Source of the DNA: Atherix ibis
Lineage: Eukaryota; Arthropoda; Insecta; Diptera; Athericidae
DNA: 64,000 nucleotides
NCBI GenBank assembly: GCA_958298945.1
Contig: OY282606.1
Span: forward strand, 42,173,920 to 42,237,919
Reading direction: 5' to 3'
Shown here: positions 46,196 through 58,279 of the stretch, piece after piece
Numbering within the stretch: the first letter of the stretch is position 1
Layout: every line of letters begins with the position of its first letter
The notes under the pieces: generated by a model
What the model saw: only the letters and a program-made list of their open reading frames with translations
Databases searched by the model: none
Told to the model about the DNA's origin: nothing
Program-made: the position numbers and the translations under genes

Positions 46196-47255
46196 CAGGG
46201 CCCGATTAAGGCGTGTGGGGCCTGTAGGCTGAAATGTGGTGGAGGCCCTCGTTAAGGGGAGCAAAATGTTAAAACTCTGAATAAACTAAAAATAACCCAA
46301 TAATCAAAACGTTTGATTATAAAAAATATTAAAATAATACACATTTTTATTTGCTTACATTTAGTTAAATATTAATAAATAAATTAAAAATTTTTTTTTC
46401 TAGCTTTTTCATTAGCAAATTTGTCAATTAAGTCTGATATATTTATATTTTTCAATACATCCTGTTCCATACTTAAAATTGTACGGTCGATTAAACTTTC
46501 TTCCGACATTGATGAGCTTAGTTTATCCTCTATGAGCTTCATTTTTGAGAAAGAACGTTCTCCGCTGCAGTTTGTAGTAATAATACAAAAATAAATTTTA
46601 AAAAGAATTTCGACATTTGGAAAACTAGCTTTTACTTTTTTTTTGAATTAGTAGCTTATGCATGAAAAATTCGATGCTCATTTCTTCTTCTTTTTCATGA
46701 ATAAACTCACTGCAAAATTCTTTGTAGTGCAGTAGCTCAACGCCAAGGTTTTCATCGAAATCATCTTTATATACACTACATAATGCCTTAGCACGTTGTT
46801 TTATTTCATCTGAGCTAATGTCACTCAATTCCCTCAGAAATCCAAACAAATTATGTATTTCCGAATAAGCAGAAATTCTTTTAGATAACAATAACTGGAA
46901 GGAAACTGTGCACTCGAAATGCGTCAGTCAGAAGGTTTTAAGTCAAGTTCTGGAGTTTTTGAACGATCTTGATCTTGTAAACGGACGTTGCATCCGCGCT
47001 TTCGTTTATTTTGAACCACATATTTATTATGACCACATAATTCAATTGCCTGACGCTCATACTCGGTATAAGACTCTCGTTTTAGTTCATTGTTTATTAC
47101 AAACTAAACGAATTAACTCGCATTCCCCAGGGTTGGGTGGGTTAGGTCACTTATTAGTTGTTTTTTTTTTAATTTTCATGGTGCGGTGGAGGCCCTCTTG
47201 TGGTGGAGGCCCCTAGGTTGCAGCCTACTCCGCCTATTGCCTGGATCGGGCCCTG
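46196..47255 (-). mobile_element. hAT element, internally deleted
   Basis: Termini are CAGGGCCCGATTAAGGC (left) and, reverse-complemented, CAGGGCCCGATCCAGGC (right): 15 of 17 match. 8-base duplications flank it. The 1.06 kb length and a transposase reduced to its C-terminal part mark a non-autonomous deletion derivative. GC-rich subterminal pieces with GGTGGAGGCCC occur at both ends. Confidence 0.88.
46384..47060 (-). pseudogene. hAT transposase C-terminus (ZMYM1-like)
   Basis: Minus strand: pieces RKRGCNVRLQD and DAFRVHSFLPVI upstream, then the frame 46891-46625 with LSKRISAYSEIHNLFGFLRE, SDEIKQRAKALCSVYKDDF and GVELLHYKEFCSEFIHEKEE. A shift in the A-rich run at about 46630 changes frame, and SFPNVEILFKIYFCI, TNCSGERSFSKMKLIEDKL and SMSEESLIDRTILSMEQDV follow to a stop at 46384. 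The last part is the hAT dimerisation domain. The DNA-binding zinc finger and catalytic core are lost. The nearest relatives known to me are transposon-derived ZMYM1-like proteins. Confidence 0.8.
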
Positions 47256-47263
47256 CACTAGTT
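47256..47263. repeat. hAT target-site duplication, right
   Basis: CACTAGTT directly after the CCCTG end; see 46188-46195. Confidence 0.75.
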
Positions 47264-48904
47264 GAAGTGTAAAATTAGTTCCAAAAAAAAAAGTTTTCAA
47301 AACAATAACCTACTTTTTTTTAGAATCATAGTCCATAAATTATTACCGCCATAATAGTATCTGCTTGAAGTAAAAGCTATCGAAAAAAGAGAATAACTTT
47401 TAAACTTATTACTTTTGATTTTTTTATTTTCATCATATTTGAAAGATTTATTATTTATGTCGTTTCCATTATTGAAAAATTGTTTCAATTGATCTTTATT
47501 TAATTTTTACATCCACGAATAAATATTTTACTAAGACATAATAAAATTAAAACTATCTATTTTTTTTTTGCAAATAAAAAGAAAGCTTTTTATGTCTCAA
47601 GAAAATTAATTTAATATTGACTAAAACAGAGTATATTCACCAATATAATGTATATTTATGTTAAAATAGAATTTCCCTAGAGCATATTGAGATTTATTCA
47701 ATTAATTTAATAAACGGAAAAACTTTTGTTAAATATATAATTGGCAATATTATTATTTTCATTCAATATACACTCAACAGGATTTGCTAGTTCTTATAAT
47801 GTGAAAATGGATAAGAAATTTTCTATCAATTCAATAAAAATAATCAAAGCTTTAAAATTAATATTAATTTAATAAAGTTGTAAAATAATAAGAAATTATT
47901 TTGCTTTTGTATTTATATTTTATGTAAAAAGTGAATGGAAATTTATCACCTCAGGATAAGAAAGTTTTCGATTTGCTTTACAATATTCACTCGTGCTCGT
48001 TCAATCAAAACTTTTTAATGAGTTGTGTTTTTCAGATGCAAAGGATATAAAAAATTTTATATGCTATATAATTTATACTTTTTATTATATATTATGTTAT
48101 AGATTATAAATAAATTCATTCATATATACAAGATTCTTATTTTAAATTGGATATAAAATTTTACGAAAAAATACTCCATACAAAAATCGTACGAAAGGAT
48201 ACAGCTTTTTTACGTTATTGTTATTGATCAATCTATTTATAAAGGATTTTACTTTTAGTGAAAATCTAAAAAAATAAAGTTTATTTATATGTACATTGGA
48301 AGTAATGTTTTACTTTTTAATGGCAACATATCAAAAAAGTATTTTATTCAATATAAAAGAGCCTCTTAAAAGTTGAATATGTAAAAATTAATAATTTTAC
48401 TTTTTAAAAAACTGTGAGGATTATTTACGATTGGCAATAAAAATTAAATCACAATAATTGTTAACGATGTATAAATTTTGAAATTTTTTTTTATAATTTA
48501 AAGTACAATATACACACATTATTATGTAAACCATAAACTCACTTGAGGACGATCATGGCATTGCAATTTTTACAAAATCTCTCGATCATTTTAGCCATAA
48601 AGTAGAGATGAAAGGTTTTTTTTATTATATATTACACATATAATGAGCTCACTATAAGAGTATTTTTAATATCTAGTAATAATTAATAATTGATCTCAAT
48701 GAACCTGAAAAAAATATTAAATTACGTTCCATAGTATTAGTTGTCCTTATTCGAATGTACTACCAGTCATAGTTATTTGAACGATTTCATTTTTGTGATT
48801 TGAAGATGCAATTAATTATAAGAGTAATATTTTTTACGCATGTTATTTTTTACAAATTAGTTTAATAATATTAATTTTTATTATTTTTCCGTTAATATAT
48901 TCAT
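47264..48904. other. AT-rich, no gene recognised
   Basis: Low-complexity DNA. Confidence 0.6.
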
Positions 48905-49145
48905 TAACATTCACCAATATATTCGCCTTTTGCTTAAATAGCTGCTTTGCAAACCGTTGGCTTTATATAAAGTAATTTTTTCCGAAGTTTATGAAGTAAT
49001 TGTGTTCGTACTTTCAAAAAACTTTGTCCAAAAGTCCTGTTTACTTATTAGATTCCTTGCATTTGAGACTCGGTCAAACTCATGCAATAAATATTCGTCA
49101 GGAGAAATATCTGATGACAGTAGTGGCCATATTATTCCCTTCAAA
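48905..49145 (-). pseudogene. transposase C-terminal relic (Tc1/mariner superfamily)
   Basis: The minus strand reads WPLLSSDISPDEYLLHEFDR, VSNARNLISKQDFWTKF and, after a stop, SEKITLYKANGLQSSYLSKR. This resembles the stretch around the third catalytic residue in DUF4817/DDE-type transposases (pattern WPP.SPDLNPLDYYLW). One stop and some drift; the N-terminal parts are missing. Confidence 0.4.
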
Positions 49146-49689
49146 GATCCTTTGGATAGATAGGGCCGTTTTCTGAATTTTGTATACCCGAAGAAATATT
49201 ATGCATCTCCAATTTATCCTTAGAGACCTGCCAGTTTACTATTTTCTTATTTGTGAGTTCGGGGAAGCATGGCTAAGCAATAACATTCCCTTTACTATAT
49301 CTAAAGTACCACCCACGCAGCTCTTTAGGATCTTCTCACCAATATGTCATCAAACAAACGTTTACCTGCTAGACTTTGTTTCTAAAACTTACTTCCTATT
49401 TTACTTCCCTCTAGTTCCGCCTATGAACCAGCTACATTTATCACACGTACAACCGTACTAATAGTCAGTAACCAATTACAAGCTTGTTACCCTAACTGTT
49501 GGTAGCGAGGTTCGTCCTAATATCATCTTTAGTGACACCACCCGGGATAACTGGTATGTCTCACCATCAGTCTTAAGACTCTACCTACGAATAGAGTACA
49601 ACCAAAGCCATCACTGCTTAGAAACGGTGTTCGTCAGATCAAACATTTCAGACACTTGTATGCTCTATCATAACAACATCTCCTGTCAC
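49146..49689. other. unidentified, less AT-rich
   Basis: A 93-codon plus ORF (49180-49461) without homology I can name. The base composition is closer to transposon DNA than to the AT flanks, so it may be interior of one of the adjacent relics. Confidence 0.35.
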
Positions 49690-49940
49690 ACAACCATATC
49701 CTTCGTTGAGTTTTTGTCAGAAAAATAATTTCAGTACGTTTCCAACCTAATTTAAGTCAGTCATCTTCATCAATGATTTTATGTCGGAAAAAAGAATTTC
49801 TGTGGCTTCCAAGCCCCTTTATTCATCTAATCTAAGTCCAAGGGGTTTTTTTTTTGTTCCCAAAAAACCAAAAAATACTTGAAAGGACATTATTTAATAC
49901 TACAGATAAAAAGTGTTACCGCTGATTTAAAGGCGATTCC
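49690..49940 (+). pseudogene. ancient mariner transposase relic, C-terminal part
   Basis: The plus strand reads SSINDFMSEKRISVASKPLY and SSNLSPRGFFFVPKK, then in another frame TKKYLKGHYFNT, and later TADLKAIPSVLL. That is INEFL.EK.ISV, then SPDL.P.DFFLFP.I, then LKGHHFNTID and ELKAIPV of the degenerate mariner family. Frame changes throughout. Confidence 0.5.
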
Positions 49941-52900
49941 TTCAGTACTGTTACGAAGATTAAAAATGTGGCCTCGACTAATACATATCTGCTCAAGAGA
50001 ATTACTTTGAAATGGATAACATTGATATAAAAATTAAAAGAAAATTGCAAAAAAAAATATCTTTTTCATATATTTTTATAGATTTGGTATACCTTCTGAA
50101 GAATTTATATAATATTATGGGTATCTAAAAATGTTAATCATGAGGTTCTACAAAAAAGTAGTTTTACAAAAAAAAACTGTCCATATGAAATACAATTTCG
50201 AAAAGAGTCTCTAAAAAAACCCAAGACGAATCATAACATTTTTATATAATTTTGAAACATCCTTGAATATGGTTTTGGTAAATTTTTTTCACATATGTTT
50301 AGTAATATAATAATATCTATTCAAATTGTGGATTTACTGTATGTTAACTATTCAAACATTATTTTAAGTTAACTTCAATTTATAAATCTTATTATTCATC
50401 AACTAGAAATGTTTATTAATGAATAGCCTATTTTTCATGAATGAATGTGATAATTTTCAATTATTAAATTATTGGTATTTAATAGATACTTACAAGACAT
50501 CCTAATATTATTACAATAACATTATTATAGAAAAAATGGAATATTCTATCAAAAATCTAACTGAATTTTCTTAAATCCACATCATTATTATATCAAAATT
50601 ATTTAAATAAAAGATTATATTTTCAAATATGATTAAACAGCCTTTTCATGGTGTATTCATATGTGTATTCTAAAATGACTAGTTAAATAGGAAATTAATT
50701 AATATCAAACATTTTACTCTATAGTAACACATGTATTTATATTATGTATTCTTTTGTATATGTTATGTACATAAATTTAAGTTTAGTGTCTTTTGAAAAT
50801 ATTTCACGTTTAATTTTCTAATATTCGATTGGAATTTGTTTTGTTAATCTAGAGTATATGAAAATATTATATTTTAATAAAGACTTTATTTATAAGGATA
50901 ATAATATGCCTTAGATTTTATTATAATAATAGTTGATAGTCTGAAATGTTAACTGAATAATAGTCAATTTCACCTTAATGATAATATTCAATTTTCTTAT
51001 GCAAATTTCTTCTCAATTAATTAATAGAATATAAACAATATTAAAGTCTTATGCCTATACACGTATGATGGTTTTGGGATATTTGGAAACATTCAATTAT
51101 GATTATCTGTCAAAAACATCTATAACTACAATATGAAATATAATAATACAAAATTAGAAATAAATATAGATTTATGCTTGAATTTAGGTCTTCTACTTAT
51201 TTAGATCCTTTGAATAGATCTATAATAAATGAACTTTTTGTAATTGTATGCTTGGTAAGCCGTAATGTTGCAAAGTATTTAATTTCAACCATAAGCGATA
51301 GGCACATTTGCTTATAAACATTTTGAATATACTATAAATATTAGTTTTGTGTTTATATTTTGATAATTGATGATAATAAAAAAAAAATTAGATATTCAAA
51401 TTATATGGAATAATTGGAAATTGAATTCAGTAACCACACTATGAGGAAACTCATCAATTCATTGTAAAAATTAATAACAAGAAGTTAGTATCTGTTGACT
51501 ATTCTAGTAAAATATTCTAGTAACAATTCACAATCTGTGATGGTAATCTTAGAAATTGGTTTTATTTACCGTTCGTTTATATGTGCTGGAATATAAACTT
51601 GCTTAAATATCGGCAATCGGCATAGATTTGTTGTCATAATCAAATTCCTTACCATAAATTCCTATCGTTATGTGTTTTCGCATAGTTTCTGGCGTTTAAT
51701 ATTTGTTCTAATGAAAAATCGATTACAATCGACAAAATAATATATTTTTGCACGAAACTTCTACACGTACATTCAAGGGCATTAATTTTCATCAATTTGC
51801 AGCTAACACACGAGTATGTTTATATTTATTTAGTTATAATAACTTTATTCGTAGAGTAGTTTTTCCATGTACAGTTTTCGTGTTCCTTAGCTAAAGTGAA
51901 AAATAGCATGAATCAACATTGGCCAAAGGAAAAAAAACTAATATTATTTAGGAATGCCATAATTCATGTGTAACTGAAATCAAAGCAAAGTTCAACGAAA
52001 ATGGCATCTATTTTCATATAAAATCCTATAATATATTTTATAAAAGTACTTAAAAATAATAGGGATAGGTTGGAAATGTTTTTCTTTTTTAAGGTTGGAA
52101 AAGTTTTTATGCGTAAATGGGATCGTCATAAAATTATAGAACAAGATTTCGACCGAAAACTATAATATGAACGGAAAGCTTCTCGCCAAGTCGAAATATG
52201 TGAGAAGTTCATAAAGTGAAAACTGATGAAAATTAATGGAATGGCTCTATTTTTAAAAAGGATTTCTATAGAAAAACTAAATCTAAATTGATGACTTTTC
52301 TATAATAGCATGGACATATATGTAATGATTTGATTACGATATGATTGATGATTATATCGCTAAAAGTTTTTGTAAGAAAAAAATGCAAAATAGTATCGAT
52401 AGAATAGATAAATTTTACTATTGAAATTATGTAAGAATACAAATAGAATTAGACATAATATTATTTCAGGAGTTCTGATAATTTTTTATTAAAAAGATAA
52501 TTTAATAAGAAAGACACATTCATTTTTATATAATTATAAATATATTATAGTTTAATGATATAAAATATTTAAAAACTTGTCAAATTTAAATAAACCTGAA
52601 TTATAAACAATTTAATTAACTTTCGTATTTTTTATAAAAAAATTTTTCACTTTTCCATAAGTCTGGTTAAATTTTTTATATACTCATATTAATAAATTAA
52701 TAAAATACAAATTATCCTTCTACTCACGAAAAGCTATTTCATCTGATAACTTACTCTTTATGTCAAACAAAAAGTAATACGAATTTAGGATTGTTGTCCG
52801 AAAAGTTTCTACTTCAGAACTTTTGAAAAAATTTAAGAAGCTAATATATAAATTGATGGATTTGGCTTTATCCCTAAAAGTTTTTAGAAGAATTTAAGAA

Positions 52901-53059
52901 GCTAATATGAATAATTTATTTTCTTGTTTAAAAAAAAGAAAAAAATATTTATTAAATCAAATTTTTTTTACTTGAATAAAAATCATCAACTGTGAAAAGT
53001 TTACAAGTATTTTCATGTACGTGCATTTTTTTAAAAATTTGTTTGTGCAGCAGTGTAAT
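49941..53059. other. AT-rich, no gene recognised
   Basis: Low-complexity DNA. Confidence 0.6.
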
Positions 53060-53300
53060 ATCCTTCAAATAAATTTGCTTAGGCAGCTATACTTTGTAAT
53101 AGTAGTGCTAAAAGTATACAACTGGAATCGCCTTCAGGTCCTTGGTTAAACGTCTTTGGGTGTTATCAATAGTATCAAGATGACGCCCTTTCAAGTAGTT
53201 TTTTATCTAAGAGAAAAAGAAAAAGTTTGTGTCCTTTTGCTGAAAAGCTTGGTTGACCATTTATATTAGAAGGGGTGGGAGAAGGAGTGAAGAATACTTT
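53060..53300 (-). pseudogene. ancient mariner transposase relic, C-terminal part
   Basis: The minus strand near 53215 reads LKGRHLDTIDNTQRRLTKDL after a stop, then KAIPVVYF, a clear match to the GHHFNTIDNIQ.SV.DELKAIPV block shared by this family. Upstream on the minus strand the FFLFP region is decayed. A piece at 53835-53890 (gttttcaatattgccagatc) resembles 42490 and 20300, so the element may have reached about 53900. Confidence 0.5.
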
Positions 53301-56300
53301 TTCTGAACTTTTCAAATACTTATGGAATAAATTTAAGTCGCACCAATAATGATCTGGTAAAAATACTGATTAAAGAACCACAAAAATTCCTTTTTCGGAC
53401 CGTATGATAGGATACGTTACCAATTTAATACGAAAAAACCTACTTATTATTATTTAAAGGACTTCTTCATAAAAAAGTTGATTCACAGTTTCTTAGGGGG
53501 GCCCAATTTCTTTTAAAACCCTTACTTATTTAACATTTTCATCAAATTTTTTATTTTAGGGCCTCACTTTCCACACGTTTATTTTCCACTATTTCTAGAC
53601 TCTGTAAAAATCCATTGAGCCATCGAAAAACTTGCTCTTCTGATAAAAGAAAATTTCTCCGTTTACTTTTACATATTTTAAATAAGTCAAACTTCAAGCT
53701 TAACATAAAATTTGATGCCATAACGTTTTTCAAAATTTTGTTGTACCACTTTGTTATTTACACGCTCTATAGCCTTCTATTTGTATGGCAATTTTAGGAA
53801 GGACTTTCATATAATATTAGTGAATGCGAAGTTTTCAATATTGCCAGATCTGCCAAATCAGTAATACCAGTCTCATTACTTGCCTGACACACTTCGTAGT
53901 TTCTAATTCCTATCTTAATGGGCCCAACTCAATAAATACTAAATGACTAGTTAAAAAATCGTATTTTTAAAACTATTATTAAAATAAATACATATTAAAT
54001 AAAATTAATTTGAAAATTAAGATATTTATGCCCTTATTATTTTATGTACAATATATTTTTTTATCAATTATTACTCCTCATCTTGTTTTCACTTTTCCTT
54101 TAATATTTATTATAAATAACAAATTAATTTTAAGATTTGTAAACAAATTATAATTTTAATAATTGATATTTTTAATCAATTTAGATAGTATTTTTTTTAA
54201 ATTTCCAATCGTTTATCCCATTTTGAAAAAAATTCCTATCATAGTAAAAAAAAACAGATTTCAGAATAAAGTCATACATAAATCAAGAAAGAATTCTACA
54301 AAAAGTTTCTAAATTCTAAGTACAAAGTTATAAATGTATCTAGAAAGACAAGAAGTTTCTAAATTCAGGATTACGGAATTAAATGAAAATTTTCAGTGTG
54401 TAAATAATTATCTAGTTCTTAAAGATACTTGCATAAGGAATCTTCTAATCTATGACTACGATTACGCCAAAGTTTCGTACATACAATTACTCAGGTAGAG
54501 CTTAAAATACTAATTATATGTCGAGAAATATTTTAAGAGCCCAACAAAGGAATGCAACAATAATATTAGATTCGTCTATTCTATGTTATCGTAAGTATGT
54601 GTATTCTGAATCTACACTGCAAGTATGGGAAATTTGAAAAGTTTATCTTTCGTCAGGCAAGCATTGAAAATTAGTCCTTGGTAGTCTGATACAAATATCA
54701 TTGGGACTCGTAAAATATTTATGAACCATGCTACATCAAGGATATGCAAAGATAAGATAGCTTTCATTTTGAACATTGCAAAAAAAAAAATATTATTTTT
54801 GTTTCACAGTATACCTAATATAGAACAGATTGTGTGACTCGATTCTTCCAAGAAAATCTCTTCACAACTTTAAGGTTTATCTTCTCCTATTTAGTAAGAA
54901 ATATTCATGCGATAAATTTCAGAACTTTTGTCAACAGAATTGTTCAGTAAATTGCTGTTATTAATCGTTGACAAACAAAATTCGCATTGTACGTGTAGGT
55001 AATGAATTTTATTATTATTATTTATTTTTTGAATAAATTAGTTATCCCTAGAGATACTCACAAAGTTTCTAAGAAAATGATATACAAATAAAACTATTGA
55101 AAAGAAGAAAATTTTGAACATTTTTATTATATTGTAATACTATAAAAAAAAATTCTTGTTTTCATTTGCAAAAAACTGAAATTTTCTTGTTTCCATTCTC
55201 AAAAAAGAGCTTTTGATTAATCTCAAAGGAAACTCTTTCAAAAAAATTACTTATCAATAAACATAATATTGCATGCTCTTGACATAAATATAAAACACAT
55301 TTATTAAATAAGCTCAAAATAATATATTCGTTATGTAATTTTATTTCAGCAAATAATTCAAGCTAACTTTTTATGAATTTTTTCAAAAATTTGTCTTATC
55401 TGAACATTTATCATGAATAATTTGTTAAATTAAATATTTCTTGAATTATGTGTATTTCAATTTTATATTATATTAATGTTAATTAATTTCAATGAAGTAG
55501 AATTGACCATTTTGCCTAGACATATTGATTTCGAATTAAATTGCAAAAGGTTTGAATTTGTTAAACGCAAAGAATTTTTAATATTATTTTATATGCTAAT
55601 TAAGTGCTACTATACCTAAGAAATGCTCAACTTACATTATAATACATTCTTATTATAAATACCTTATTACACTTCAAATTATATAAATTAAATATTTTTT
55701 GCTATAAGCGCATATATTAATTACGATGAGGTTTTGGTAAAATTGATTTTTTTTTTGTAAATCTAATTTATAATAGAAACAAATATTCTATAGCAAAGTA
55801 TAAAGAAGTTTTCAAACCAAATAGAAAATTATTAAATGACTAATATTAATTTTGCGTGTCTTAAGTGAATTATTATTAATTAAAATGAAAATTTCGGCGA
55901 ATAAAAAACTTTGGCAAAAACTATTAACATTGTGCGTAATTTGTCATTGCTTATTTGACTGAAAAGTGGAAAACTTAACTAATTACTTTCAAAATAGCCT
56001 TTATATAACCAAATATACTTGAAAGTAATGTAATTGTCAAGCTTAAAGTTAAAGTTTAACTCTTATTAGTTTTGCTATAGTTTACGTAACTTTTGAAATT
56101 GATTAATTTTATTACTTTCCAAAAAACTTTTATTAAAAATACGTGCTTATTAATAGATTTGAAATTTATACAATTAAATTGAGGAAAATGCCTCAAATCA
56201 CTTTTATTTTTATTTCTTTTATAATAGTTTCGTGTTAATAATGTCAGATTTTATTTCGACATATATATTACAGCGGGTGTTTTTTCCATCAGGGGAATTT

Positions 56301-56947
56301 TACTATTAAAGGGAAAATAAAGAGAAAAAAGAGAACTTTTTTTTGACTGTTTTTCTACTATAGTTAAATTTTGCTGGTTTGTCAGCAAACACCAACGAAT
56401 TCACTTTGTTGAAAGAACATTAAAAAAAATTAATTAAAATCAAGTTGTCGCCACATCACATTCTCAGTAAATTGATGGGTTCGCATTATGTAAGGGTAGA
56501 AAGCGCGATAAGAAATATTAAAAATTAGTCCTTTCGAGCAATGTTCCAATACACTGTCTCGATCATTTTATAATTCTGATATTTCTCAATTTTAAGTTCA
56601 TAAATAAAAATGATTTAAGACTTTTTTTCAATATTTTTTTAATTTACTTCCTTAAGCAAATATACTAAAAAACTAAAATAAAGGGCTATCCAAATTCTGC
56701 TCTTAAAATTAAAGTTAAAGTATACTTATCCAATAACACGATCTTGGAGGCTAATTGACATTACCAAATCTCGATATAATGGTCCTGGGAGCCATATAGA
56801 TTTATAATTTTTTTTTAGAGAAATAGATTTATTTTCGCTATATCTTAACTGTTTTTTTTTTAAGTTAACATTGTAGGGGTTCAGCAAAATGATGATACGT
56901 GCAATATACATCTACTCCATACACTATGGGTCTAGAGATGCTACACA
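53301..56947. other. AT-rich, no gene recognised
   Basis: Apart from possible mariner upstream DNA at 53835-53890, nothing recognised. Confidence 0.55.
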
Positions 56948-57127
56948 TACGAAGGTCATTCAACAAGTACTTAGCCTCACCGCCCGATGGAACTGCTGTC
57001 ACAAAAGAAATTTACCATCGTGCAGTAAATTTTTTTAGTAGCCTACTGTCAAAGTTTCAGTCGCTTCCCTTTATTAGTTTTGTTTTGAGAGCCTTTGAAA
57101 GCGATCGTGTCGGTCGGTTGCACAAAA

Positions 57128-58205
57128 ATGGAAAAAGAACAATATCGTTCGGTGATTAGATTTTTGTTTTTGGAAGGGAAAACGCGCAGCGAAATCAAAG
57201 ATCACTGCGCGTTTTCCCTTCCCTTTTTGGAAGGGAAAACGCGCAGTGACTCTTCTCCTTCGATGGCGACCGTCAAAAATTGGTTCAACGAGTTTGTTCG
57301 TGGCCGCACGTCGGTTTTTGATGAGCCACGCCCAGGTGCCCCGAAAACGGCTGCTACGGAGGAAAACGTTAAAAAAGTCCACGATCTCGTGTTGGCAGAC
57401 CGTCGATTGAAGGTTCACAAGATAGCTGAGACTGTGGGCATCGCAGTAGGAACGGTGCATCATATTCTACACGAAGAACTGGGCATGAGAAAGCTGTCGG
57501 CGCGATGGGTGCCGCGTTTGCTCACACCGGAAAACAAGCGCAACCGTGAGACGACATCGGCGACGTGTTTGGCGCTGTTTCAGCGCAATCCAGCCGAGTT
57601 CTTGCGTCGTTTCGTGACCGTCGACGAAACATGGATTCACTGGTACACACCAGAGACCAAGAAACAGTCGAAACAGTGGACTTCACCCGACGAACGTGCT
57701 CCGAAGAAGGCGAAGACTGTTCGATCGGCCGGAAAGGTGATGGCCACCGTTTTCTGGGATTCACAAGGTGTGATGCACATCGATTACCTCGAGAAGGGTA
57801 AAACAATCACGGGGCGCTACTATGCTGTTTTATTGGGCCGATTTGACGTCGAATTGAAGAAAAAGCGGCCCCGCTTTGCGAAGAAAAAAGTGCTGTTCCA
57901 CCACGACAACGCGTCGGCTCACACCTCCGCCGTCGCCATGGCCAAATTGGTCGAATTGCGCTACGAATTGCTGCCCCATCCACCGTACTCTGCAGATTTG
58001 GAGAACTCCGTACTCCCCCTGTGACTACTTTTTGTTTCCAAACCTGAAAAAATCACTCGCTGGGAATAGATTTGGGTCGAATGAGGAGGTCATCGTCGCC
58101 ACGGAGGCCTATTTTGCTTCCCTCGAGAAAATGTATTTTTTGGACGGGTTAAAAAAGTTAGAGCATCGCTGGCCAAGTTTATCGAGCTTGAAGGAGTTTA
58201 TGTGA
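57128..58205 (+). pseudogene. mariner transposase, one frameshift before the third Asp
   Basis: ATG 57128 opens MEKEQYRSVIRFLFLEGKTR. After SEIK the sequence is replaced by a fold-back segment (57170-57249), but the frame is kept and NWFNEFVRGRTS, DEPRPGAPKT and IAVGTVHHILHEELGMRK complete the DNA-binding half. The linker WVPRLLTPENKRNR is intact. RRFVTVDETWIHWYTPE has the first catalytic Asp and LFHHDNASAHTS the second. Just after PPYSADL an insertion of about 13 bases (58001-58014) shifts the frame to a stop at 58022. The other frame continues with CDYFLFPNLKKSLAGNRFGS, the third Asp, and KMYFLDGLKKLEHRW to TGA 58203. Confidence 0.92.
57170..57249 (+). repeat. direct-inverted-direct triplication inside the transposase
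   Basis: 'ggaagggaaaacgcgcag' occurs at 57172, inverted at 57203-57222 and again direct at 57229-57246. The inverted and third copies form 21 bp perfect arms with a 6-base loop. Confidence 0.95.
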
Positions 58206-58279
58206 AAAAATAAATTGCCACCTTTCCAAAATTTTCGTTTTTCTTTTGTAGGCTAAGTACTTGTTGAATGACCCTCGTA

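Larger units (their letters stand above)
56948..58279 (+). mobile_element. irritans/Hsmar2-like mariner, GC-rich, nearly intact
   Basis: The inverted repeats 'cgaaggtcattcaacaagta' (left) and the complement ending gaatgaccctcg (right) are flanked by TA (56948-56949, 58278-58279). At 1.33 kb it is full length. It is much more GC-rich than its surroundings and than the other irritans-like copies here, so it is a separate, younger or recently arrived subfamily. Confidence 0.92.

Noticed and set aside
49180..49461. 93-codon plus ORF as a host gene
   Set aside because: It is between two transposase relics, with no splice context or recognised domain.
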